Shown here in pieces: positions 22,833-34,200 of a stretch of DNA of 64,000 nt. The notes beneath the pieces were generated by a model that was given only the letters and a program-made list of their open reading frames with translations, was not told the origin of the DNA and did not search any database. A program made the translations under genes and the position numbers. This DNA is from Liriodendron chinense (Eukaryota > Streptophyta > Magnoliopsida > Magnoliales > Magnoliaceae), in the NCBI GenBank assembly GCA_003013855.2, contig PVNU02001548.1:806001-870000 (forward strand), written 5' to 3'. The stretch's first letter is position 1; every line of letters starts with the position of its first letter.

Positions 22833-23762
22833 TGATGTAGGATGCCCTAATTATGATGCATGCTCATGAACACAATTAAATCAACGGAATTAAAAGACAA
22901 TAACAATATAAAACCTAGCAGTAATCATCATGAACTAAAAAGATCACAAGGAACATGCAATGGAACGGGCCATTCATCACAACCATGAAGTATGAGATTC
23001 AAGTATCACTATGGTTGGATCCGGCGAGGGATGGAACCTCCCGATCTTGCATGGCAATAACCCAATCAATTAAGAGGAATCTCTAATTCAAGAAATCAAG
23101 AGATTTTAGATTAGGGATTTGAAAATCTGAAAACTTAGGGTTTTAGGATCAAAATCAGATTTTGGAAATTTAGGTTATCAAAACAAATAGATTAAGGAAT
23201 GATAGAATTACCTGGAAGAAGGATAGGAGGGGCACAAGAAGCAAGTAGAAGAAAGAGGGATCAAGGAAGAAGAAACATCACCATGAGAGAGAAAGAGGAA
23301 GAGAGAAGCTTCAAGATGCTTGTCATTAATCAATAATCAAAGTTAAATTCGAGTTTAGGGCTTTAGCCTTCTTAAATAATCAAATAAAAGAAGAAAAGTA
23401 CTAAAATACCCCTAAAACTAAGTAAAACGCGTAAATAATCAAAAGTGTGGAAAAGTTCGGGTGCTCGGTCAGGCGCCCGAGCTCCCGCCCGAAGTCGTCC
23501 GAAAACCTCCAGAGAGGTTCGGGCGCTCGGCAGGCAAAGTTCGAGCGCCTGAAGACAGTGGTCGGGCGCCCGAAATCTTCAGTTTCTTCGGTCTTTATCT
23601 CCTTTCTTCCTTCACATGTGTCTTCCCTGAGTGGGGTCTTCTGTGCGTCCAATCACATGTAAAGGGTTTTCAGCTCCTCAATAATCGCATATCCACAAGG
23701 ACGGCACTTGTGGTTGGCGCTTTCTTCGTTGGTATACCTTGAATGTTTTTGTGTCCGTATCA
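22833..23762 (-). mobile_element. solo LTR with 5-bp TSD
   Basis: 930 bp from TGATGTAGGATGCCC to GTGTCCGTATCA, so TGAT..ATCA ends. A perfect TTAAG repeat flanks it (22828-22832 and 23763-23767). Reading on the minus strand gives a plausible order: GC-rich CGGGCGCCCGA repeats, a TATTTAAGAAGG promoter-like site, a CT-rich leader and a possible donor CCAGGTAATT. There is no second copy nearby. Confidence 0.85.
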
Positions 23763-23880
23763 TTAAGTATCGTGTAGAGCATCTTGAAGAGGTATGCATG
23801 AAGGAACCCTTGAACCCTCTTTTTTTTTTTTTTTTTTTTGTTCTCTTTTTATCACACGACATCATAATCAAGGATGCCAA

Positions 23881-24160
23881 TATGTGAGAGCTGGTGCTCA
23901 GCGACTGATTTTCTGGGCCTGAAATCTAAGCCCAGTCTCAGATTTCTTGCCCGAAAATCAGACAACGTGAGCCCTTGTCATGCCTCAATGGAAGAAGATG
24001 AAAAGGCCTGACCCTCTAACCAGTAACAGGGCCTGAGCACATGCCCAAGGAGGTTTGAGCTGGGCCTCTGGTTGGAAAGACACAGAATCCCAATGGGCCA
24101 GGTTGGCCAAATGACAACCCCTATCATTATCCTTAATCATGTGAACAATATACCCAAATG

Positions 24161-24228
<68 letters not shown>

Positions 24229-24821
24229 CGTATGTTTCCCTAACAATCATCAGCATGAAAGATCAATCCACCAATTATATTAAGTATGCATGGCACGTAT
24301 GGTAATAACTATAGTTGATCTAGTGGGCCACCAACCCATTACGTAGGCAATATAACTAAAAGAATGGGTGATTGGACTCTGATAGGCATCTGATCAGAGT
24401 TGCTAGTAAAAGCAGCATTCAGAGGAATGATCCATGCCCATCGAACAAAACTGGAAATGAATGGATGGTGATGGTTGTATGATTTTTGGCCTTGCACATG
24501 TGGTTCACCAGAACAACAACCTGATTAATACCCATTTGCAAATTGTATCCTGAAAGCGAGAGTATAAAATCTAACTCTAGCAAGGAACACAAAAAAAAAA
24601 CCTGGAAAGAAGCAAACATCAAAGCATCATCCATTCCTACAGCAGCTACAAATTTACAAGAAAACTAAAAACATGTTTTAGTGGCCCACCATCACCATCA
24701 AATACAAAAGCTCTAACAAGTGATTCGTCTTTAGATCTAAAACTCCCTACATGTTAACAACAGCCTACATGTGACTTGACACTATCTTTCACATAGCCCA
24801 CCACCACCCCTAATCAATTAC
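23881..24821 (-). other. region downstream of GIF1, 3' UTR included
   Basis: The bases next to 24821 should be the GIF1 3' UTR on the minus strand. Further out lies a (TA)n tract (24163-24227). No separate gene is supported; where transcription ends cannot be read. Confidence 0.45.
24163..24227. repeat. (TA)n microsatellite
   Basis: About 32 TA units, 0.6 kb beyond the GIF1 stop codon. Confidence 0.95.
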
Positions 24822-25262
24822 TTAGTTACCTTCATCTTCAGGGCCTTTCATATACAAAGGCTCGGTCCCGTCTCCATTCTGACCTCCTGCACTACCACCT
24901 CGCCCTTCAGCAGATCCTGCACTTGCAGGATCTTGCTTGCCGGCACCCGTAATTCCACTGCTTGCACCCTGCATCCCCTCTCCAGCATTGCGTCGGAAGT
25001 CGGGAAAACCTCCAGCTGCAAGGCCTCCATTCCCTCCCACTCCAGTCTCACCATGCAGCATGTGGAGTCCGTTGTTCCCTCCGGAGCTCATGCCCAACTG
25101 GCTATGCAAGGCTTGCTGTTGCTGTTGCTGTAATGCAGCCAGTGGCTGTTGAGCATACAACATCGAAGAACGTGCGGCCATGAGTGATTGTTGAGTCATC
25201 TGCTGTGCCTGCTGGTGTTGCAAGTAACGGGCACCTTGCTGCATGGCAGCATTGGGAGGAAA
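24822..25262 (-). CDS. GIF1: GIF1 exon 4
   Basis: 441 nt, 146 codons plus TAA. Acceptor TTTGCACAG at 25263-25271; the exon opens TTTCCTCCCAAT (FPPN). It encodes the Gln-rich and Gly-rich C-terminal half. Open frame upstream to 25409 is intron, not exon. Confidence 0.93.
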   Translation of the reverse strand, partial: FPPNAAMQQGARYLQHQQAQQMTQQSLMAARSSMLYAQQPLAALQQQQQQALHSQLGMSSGGNNGLHMLHGETGVGGNGGLAAGGFPDFRRNAGEGMQGASSGITGAGKQDPASAGSAEGRGGSAGGQNGDGTEPLYMKGPEDEGN

Positions 25263-28200
25263 CTGTGCAAAGATGGACTTCATCTTAGATGGACACCCAA
25301 AAAAAAAAAAAAAAAAAAAAAAACAGGAAACTGTAAGGCAGATTGAATGGGAGATCCACTGCAGGTGTGTGAAACCCAAACCACTCCAGGTGGGGCCCAC
25401 CATGAACATGCCCTACCCCAAAAATTAGGCAGGTGCACTCATCAGAAGGGCCACAAGTATGGAAAAAGGGACAGAAAAGTTGTCCACTGGTCTATGTTAA
25501 ATGTGTGGGAATAGGATCCACTTCATGGGTGGAGCATCCTGGTTTCTTGGGCTTGGGTGAGTTTTGTGGTGGGACCCACCAAATAAATGGCACAGATCTC
25601 AACTTTCTTCTTCTTCTTTTGGATGGGTATGGATCACCGTTTCGATCTGCCATTGTGCAATAACCTGGTAAGTAATTATACCTGAGCATGCATCGGGGGT
25701 GGTTGGGGTTGAGAATCTGCAATGGCGGCCAGGTACATGAGGTTCTTCTGAAGCTTTGCTTGATTCCTGCAAGGACAAAAAATATTATTGAGCCCAACTG
25801 CAGTCAAGTCCTAGCTAGTATGTCACAAGAAACATTTGGGAAAAACGGATGAGATTCCATTGAGAGGACTCCCTAGGTCCTGACGCATCAGGATGAGAAT
25901 AATGTCTGCACCATCGTTAGCAAAACAAGCAAAAGAAGGGTCAAATTCTTGGTTTGAGAGAGAGTCAAAAGGTTTAGAGTATGAAAAGTTTGGGCTTAAT
26001 ATGGTTTTGAACCCATGAAACTAACCAAAAAGAATTGACTATTTTTCCACATGTGTGTATGTATTGGATATGAATGAGATTAAAATACAAAACTTCAACT
26101 GAAAGGGTTAGAATTTTTCTTTGCATTAGTATTTATGAGGTAAACAGTGGGTTAGTCTCATTCTTTGCCTTTATCAAATCCATCATTTCCAAATAATCAC
26201 TAAATGACCTCTTTTCCCAAGTCCCACTCAAGTCTATTAATGGACAATGATTACCAATTTCTATCTTTAAACCACCCTAAAAAGCTTTCTTAAATGAAAT
26301 GAGTTTTTCTTCCTATATCTTCTTCTTTTTTTAATCAAGTTTACTTCTGTTTTCCTCAATATAACAAAATTTTCTCTTTCTTTTTTCCTTTTTTCTTTCC
26401 AGTCTTCTTAAATATGTATAGTTTCCAATATTAAAGCAAATTATAACAGCTTTTTTAAATATGAAGTTTAAAATGGAGTTTCGATGGCCTGTACATGTGA
26501 GGTTGATGGTTCAGTGGTCTAAAATTGATGATTTGATGGGCCCACCAGGAATGATTGATGAGCCAAAAATATTCCCAGTTGGAAGTTTCTAATCATGTGA
26601 CTAATGTCCCATGTATATGCAGCAAAGGAAAAATAGGGCAATGGTATGGAAAAGATACAGTGACATATGGTTTAACTGAGGATGGGGTCCTTGATAGAGT
26701 GGAATGGCAGAACAGGATTCGTGTAGCGGACCCCAATTAGTTGCAACAAGGCTTAGAAGATGATGATGATGCATTGATGTACAAAACAGAAGGGAGGCTG
26801 AAGATTGGATGGTTGGAATCCTTTAATCTGGAAGATTTTGGGGCACCTTCCATCCACTGTGTGGCCCATCAAAACAATCATTTGGATCACCAATCCCTTG
26901 GGTGTACTTAGAGGAACTGGTGCATCCGGAAACTCTTCATCTCTTGACACATGAGGACTTGGATAATTCCTCTTCCGTTGATAGGAATGGAATCAGAGCC
27001 AAACTGTTCTTTCTAGTTTTGGAAAAATCCTGCCAGTGTTTCTCTAAACCATCCCCCCTCATAGAAATTAAGAAAACCAGGGTCGGGTTACAATAATATT
27101 ATATGGTTTATCACTCCAAATGAATTTCATATCAAAACTAAGGTTGCTGGCTGTGGGCTCCAGTAAGGATCTAATTAGATGGTCAAGAACTATAATACAA
27201 GGTTCACGATGTCTACTAACATGAATGCTAGGAACACAGATGAATGTGCCAATTGTAACATTTAATCAAGGAAAACACTCAGTGCAAGCAAAATCATCAT
27301 CATCATCTAAGCCTGAACCCATTATTTGGGGTTGGCCATTCCACTTTATTAAAGACCATATCTTTGGTTAAACCATAATAGGCCATCAAGTCTTTTCTTA
27401 CACCCACGTCCTTTTGGGCCTTGCCCTTGCCCTTTTAAAGCCTTCAACTTGAACCCACTCACTCCTAACTGGCGCAGTTTTTCGTCTCCATTGAACATAG
27501 CCAAATCATATAGGTCTACTTTCCCTCGTCTTATTACATATTGGTACTTTTTTTTTTTTTGAAATGTTATTACCTATTGATGCTACTCCTAAGTTCCCTT
27601 GAATGCATTTCTAATTATCAGGGCAAGCAAAAATCATCTATTACATTTTTCGTTACTAATAACAATGGCAGATTCTGAATGCCGCAACAAGTGAGCAACA
27701 TTACCTGCAGTTAAGGCATATGTCAATTTTGTTCAATCTTGTATTCATCAGTCCTATCCATGCAACCTTTATTGAAGCATCCATGGTAAAACATTCTATG
27801 CTACTATGGCTAATGTGAGTTCCGCACAGGCCAATGCAACACGTTTGTGAAATCCAGGTAATTCATCAGGTGGGCTCCACTGTGTATGTCGTAGCCAGAA
27901 AACCAGGCAGGTGTGATCATCAGCCACATATATACAATCAATGCAGATCACTGGCAAATTCTTTTAGATGTTCATAATTTTTCAGAGACATGCGCCCCTT
28001 CTAATGATTGGAACACCAACTTTTTGGGCCATGGCAAATGCGTCAGGGCATGTCAGATGTCACACGCAACACGTTGGCATGCAGAGAGTAGGATTTGAAA
28101 TAGGAACAACTTGAACCAAGTCACTCTCCTAGGAACAGTTTGTTCAAAAAAAAAGTGAAAGGCACGTATTAAACACAAGACCTTTTCCAGAGAGATTAAT

Positions 28201-31200
28201 GCTTCTAACCAGCATGCTACGAGATCGATGTTTGTGTTCTTTTTCAACTACACACACACACATATACATATCATCTATACAAAACTAATTTAAACATTTA
28301 TAAATGTTATTAATTTGACTATTAAATATCAGATCGAGTCAAGTACAGACTTGTCCAAGTCTTCAAGCAGACCCTGTCATAGAATTGAGCTTCAGATCTT
28401 TCACGGCTTTTGAACTCCATGTCTACTATTTACCTAGGATCTAGGGATATCCAAAAGAACAATCCATTAAAAATATCCAAACCATAGACCTAGCAGTAGC
28501 TTTAAACCTACCCAAAGAACTAGTCATAACTATAAAAAAATTAATACATTAGCTCTATATACTGTCCCTTTATCCCAACTTCTTTTTGTTTTTTTTTTTT
28601 TTTTTTTTTTTTGAATATTGGAGAAAATTTTATTGACAAAGGCAGAAGCCAAAATATACAGATATACAGGAACCCAAAAGGGGACCTACGGTCCAACAAA
28701 ATATAAGGAACCCAAAAGGGGAGCTACAGTCCAACAAAATATAAGGAACCACATCTCTTTGTATAGACTATCCCTACCCACTCCTGAGTTCTCCTAGGAT
28801 TATCATTTGATGAAAAGAAACATCAACACCAACTGATAGCAGAAAAAATCATAGGCTTCACATTCAATGAACCATTTCATTGTGTCCCATCCATGTAGAA
28901 TGAATCCATGATAAATGTTCCTACTTAATCTTGATCAGGACACCATCCTTGCTTCTAGCCTGAAATTTTACCATGCAAGAAAATTTGGGACAGGAGAAAT
29001 CCAAGAACGATAGCAATTCACTTATGTTTCTGGTTATGCAGGAACAACTGCCTGCCTGCTTCAAAGGTATTGTAAAACCAAATTATCATTATAATCAAAC
29101 TGTCTAGAAATCAACACAAATTAAGAAAGAAGACTAAGAATCCAGAGCTGGGAGATGGTCCCTTTCCATCCTTTTCAAATCAGTTCAAGGGGGTAATCAG
29201 TGGTGCCCGTCTACTGTTTATGGGCCGAACAATCCCAGGCTGAGATCTTTTTGGGAACTAGATAGCATTCAGGCTCTCTGGAATGTCCCTTGGTGCCTAG
29301 GTGGGAACTTCAACATCAACAGATCTCTGCAAGAGAAGAGGGGTGGGTCATAAAGCACGACTAGCACAAGGAACTTCAACGACTTTATTGACAGATGTGG
29401 ACCAAGTGGCCCGATCAACCTTCCTACTCAAGGGACCAAATTTATGTGGTCCAATTTGCAAGATAATACAATCGTGACCCATCTTCATCATTTTCGAATC
29501 TCCTCATCCTGGGAGGATGCTTTCCCAGAGGGCAAACCAGCAAGTGTTTCCCAGGAGACTATCTCGTAACCCCATATGCCTTTCCACTACAATTGAACCC
29601 TGGACTTCAAGGCCTTTCATGTTCAAAATCATGTGGATGGATCATCCTCATTTTGAATCTTAGGTGAAGGTTTCGCGGACTTCTTTCACAGTTGTCCGAG
29701 GAGCTGATTTCTCTTTCAGCAAAAAGATTCACCTTCTCAAGTCAGAATTTGAGTGAAGCAAGACAGAATTCAGCGATCTGAATGCTAAAGAAGCTGTCCT
29801 ATCACAGGAGCTTGCTTGATCTTGAAAGAGGAGGAGGAAGGTGGCATGCTTGACCCAGATAAATCTGAAAAGATGAGGTTGTTGCATTGCTGGGATCTCT
29901 TCTCAGAATCAAGGAAATCCAATGGAAGCAGATGTACTGTGATAAGTAGATTCAGGCGAGCAATGGTAACACGGCCTACTTCCACAAACTAGAAAATGCT
30001 AGAATGAGATCTAATTTCACTTTATCTCCAAAGGAGGGAGCTACCCTTTGCAATTAATGATGATATTTGCAACTGTTTCTTTTCAAATATCTGAAATCTT
30101 ATTTTCAGAAGAATCCAAATTCTGCCCAGCCGATGGTGTTTCTTTTAACACCATGTCTGATCATCAATCAGATAGCCTGGAGGCCGAATTCAGGAAGAAG
30201 AAATTCGGGCAGCAATGTTCAACCAGAAAGACCGTCAAGTGTCTGGAGCAGATGGTTATGTTTGTCACTTTCCATCAGGAGACAATCAGATCAGATCTTA
30301 CGAAGGTTATCATGGAATTATATCACAAGACATTTTTTTGCAAGCCCCTCGGAGCCTCCTTCATTTAGATTATCCCTAAAAGAGATTGCAGTAAATAATT
30401 TTCTAAACAGAAAAATTATATTACTGAAAAGAAAACTATACACAGCTACTATACAGACAATGCAAAAAAGGGAGAAATCCATAAAGGCAGCCAAGACTAT
30501 TTATTCTACTAGGAGACGAGCCTCAATATCTTTATATTATAACCTCTAAACAGGGAAACCCGCAACTTGACCCTATGGAAAATCACCTTTCTCCATTTTA
30601 GCATTGAAGGTTCTAATTTTTCTCTTTCCATATTTACCAAATAGTAGATAGCAATGAAAGTATCTGCCATAGTGCTGTTCTCTCTTGTCAAATACCATCC
30701 ACTTCCAAGCTAAAAGCAACGGTGCAATCGAGTCCAAGAAAACCTACTCCATTCAGAGAGGTTCAAGACTCTTCCAAATTTCAGACACAAATTCAGAACG
30801 AATGAACTTATGATTAATAGATTCCTTGTCCCCCATACAAATTAGATATATATGTCTGTAACGATCATCTTTCTTTTCCAAAGTTAGTCTATCATGAGCA
30901 ATTTTCCTTTCACTGCTAGCCATCCTAGCATCACCGCCTTTGGTGCACCCAGAAAACGCAAAATTTTTGCTTCCAGCCTTGATCTCTCTTCCCTCCCATT
31001 TACAGCAACCAATAGAATGATTTGACCGAGAATGTCCATTTTTCTCAGAATTCCAGCACCACATCTCTCTTGTCTGGCTAGAATGTACATATTTGTAAGT
31101 TGTAACTTCTACAAGCGTACAAATTCTTATATCTCCTCATCCGATTAATCCCTGTAAAATCTTGGTGTCCATATCCAGCACCCTCCCTTTTGGTAGCATC

Positions 31201-34200
31201 TTGAAATGCTCTTTCTTTTGTTGGACATAATATCTTAAAGTCTTCTAAAACCTTTGCAAAGGGATTCCCTGCAACACTATAGGTACTCTTGTCCCATCAC
31301 CTACCATGAAAGATGCACCTTTTTCTTAAATTCCTGCAATTCGCTCATCACCGCTTTCCACCCTCCTAATGCTCTATATATTGAGGAGTCTTTCACTGCC
31401 CATCCTCCCTCTTGTTCGCCATTTTTCCCCACAATCACTTTTCTCCGCAAGGGGTCTTCCTAGCATCAAAACCTCCATAGTCACTTCCCTACCAAAGTGT
31501 TATTCATCGTGTTTATATCCTTTATACCCAGACCCCCATCCTCCCAGGATACACATCATCATCGTCGTCATTGTCATCTTCTAGGGATATGCGTCATTAT
31601 CATCATCATCAAAGCCTTATCCTCCAATTAATTTGGGTTGGCTACATGAATCATGTCCCAGGATACGCCAATCTCTTTCAAATTTACCAAACTAAATTTC
31701 TCTTTTTCCTCCTTCCCTTTCCATAAAAAATCCCTTTGCAATTTCTCAATCCTGCAACTAACAAAAGCTGGCCATTTGAACAAGGACATAAATACACATG
31801 CATGTTCAATAAAGCAGCCTTAATTAATGTAATGCACCCCCCTAAAGACAAGTGTTTCCATTTCCATGCTGTTAACTTCCTTTCGCCTCTTATCACAGAA
31901 TCTGACAATCTTTTTTGTTGTTTTTCCAATACATAATGGTAAAACATGAGAGGTCGAAAGTAATCTTTGCAACCGAATATGAGATTGCGGTTAAGTTGTT
32001 GCTGACTGTAGGCCGATAAGCCTAATTGGTAGCGTCTACAAGAACATAGCCAATATTTTGGCTAATAGATTAAAACATTTGATCGGATAAATTAGCTCAG
32101 CCCCAAAGTTGCTTTATTGCAGGCAGATCAATGCTAAATGGGCCCTTGGTCACTAATAAAATGATGGATGCTTACCAGAAAATGGCAGCAAATTTTTTTT
32201 TTTTTTTTAATTTAAGACAGATATTGAAAAAGGTTACAATTGTGACCGTCGTGCTTTTTTGGATTACTTGCTGCATCAGATCGGTTTTGGGTTGCAATGG
32301 CAGTGGTGGATGAAAGCTTGTGCGTCATCTTTGTAGTTTTCCATATTCACAAATGAAACCCCCAAAAGCTTCTTTAGAATCTTAAACAAGGGGACCCCTT
32401 GATGTAGGGAGGGAATTCCATGGTCAAGGGCGAGGATCAACGATATTCTTGGAGGAGATGGACCGAAAAAAAAACAAGAGGAAACTAAGGAATTTCCGAT
32501 TTTTGAGTTTCAACCAAACAGGAAAGTGCTATTCCCGTTTTTGGATTTTGGCCCAATTCGTGGGGCTCATCTTGATCATTTATGATGATCCGTTCCGTCC
32601 ATTTCATAGAATTGCTCGATGCCGAGAAAACCCAATAAGTTTCACGTCAATCCGAGTTACGAATTGATCGTGGCGTCCAAAATGGTACGAACTCTCCAGA
32701 AAGTTCCGAATTCCGCCCACCAAAACTGGAGATGGTCCAAGTGGTCCACCACTACTGATATAAAGAATCTGAGCCGACCATCTTGATAAGTACATCGATG
32801 TCAACAAAACTATAAATTTTTGTGGCAATCAGATGTGTGGGTTGCTCATATCAGTGGAAGAAAGACGACCAACATACGTTATACAGTTTGCGCAAATTTT
32901 TCTGTTTTTCTTTCCTATTTCACCTAAGAGTCTTTTCTTAGCACGCAATTTAGGATTTAGGGTTAGTTTAATTTTATCTAAGTTGATTAAATTCGTTTTT
33001 GTAATTAGCTTTGGATTATTTCTTAATAAAAATTGAGTTTACTCTCTTTCTTCTTCGTGGATTTGAACATAAACTCGTGGATTCGAGTTGTTCTGTTGTG
33101 GATTCGACGAAGACAGGTTGAGGATTCCCTGTAGATCCGTGGATTCGGATCAGTTATCTGTAGGATAGACGGTGCTCAATCCCACAACACGCCCCGCCCG
33201 CATTAACCCCTGTCGCCCCATTATTTTCTATCGTAGAAGAGGCATCATCAAGATTTACAAAAAGCGCCAAGGATCTAGTTAGAGGCAAAGAAGTTGGCAA
33301 GGATCTCATATATGTGACACGCATGCAATATGTGGACAACACTTTGTTGTTCGGAGATGGCACCTTTAGTGAAGCTCAAACATACAAAGATATCCTCACA
33401 TGTTTTGCCATTGTTTCAAGATTGAGAGTGAATTTATCAAAAAGCTCCAGACCATGCATTAACCCAGATAATGAGGCTCTTCAGGTGATCACTAGCGAAT
33501 TTGGTTGCAGGGTCTTAGCTTTGCCAATTAATCACCTCAGTATTTCTTTTGTCAGGAGATATGTGAGAAAAAAAAAAAGGCTACTTGGCAAGGCTAGATC
33601 ATATCATTGAGCAGTCGCATCATTCTTAAAAAAGGCTCTCCTAGCTAGCTTGACAATCTTCTTGCTAGCTATTTTGTAGATGCCATGTGAAGCATGCAGC
33701 AAAACTAGAAGCAGTACAGAAAAGAAAAGAAGAGAAAAAAAATTCCTGTGGGTAACTGATTGCTTCAAGTTTCGTTTAGTTACAGGGGAAGAAGTAGACC
33801 ATTAAGTAAGGGGGGTTTGGGCATCAGATCCCTTAAAATGACCAACATTGCCCTTTTAGAAAAACGGGGGTGGTCATGTCTGGGTACTGGTGAAGACTTG
33901 GTGCTCAAGCTGGCTCTATCAGCTAAGTATGGATTGGCTGATAACAGTTGGGAGACTTTGGCGTCCCATTCTTCTGGGTCTTCCATTTGGAGGGCATGGG
34001 CACATCAGTTTCATGATAATCTTTTCGGACTTCTTGTGGGCTTGGGAACTTCAATTCGCTTTTGGCGTAGGGAATCAACTTAGCAAGTTATTTGAAGACC
34101 TCTTCTCTATCTCAAAACAGAAAGGTACAAGGATTTCACAAATAGTCACTGGTCTTTTAGCAGGATTGGCACGGTGCCCATCTTTTCGTCAAGATCTTAA

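Noticed and set aside
25263..25409. Upstream part of the open frame around GIF1 exon 4
   Set aside because: It contains a poly-Phe stretch from the T25 run and no GIF homology; the acceptor at 25263 and exon 3 join cleanly.
28053..28247. tRNA-like sequence on the minus strand near 28150-28225
   Set aside because: TAGCATGCTGGTTAGAAGC resembles an A box, but the B-box candidate is poor and no acceptor stem exists.
28561..28790. TSD around the LINE tail at 28588
   Set aside because: The best pairing (ACTGTCCC.. against ACTATCCC..) needs gaps, so I do not claim it.
30048..30549. 106-aa and 160-aa frames as independent genes
   Set aside because: They are frames of the decayed LINE reverse transcriptase start and the nested LINE tail.
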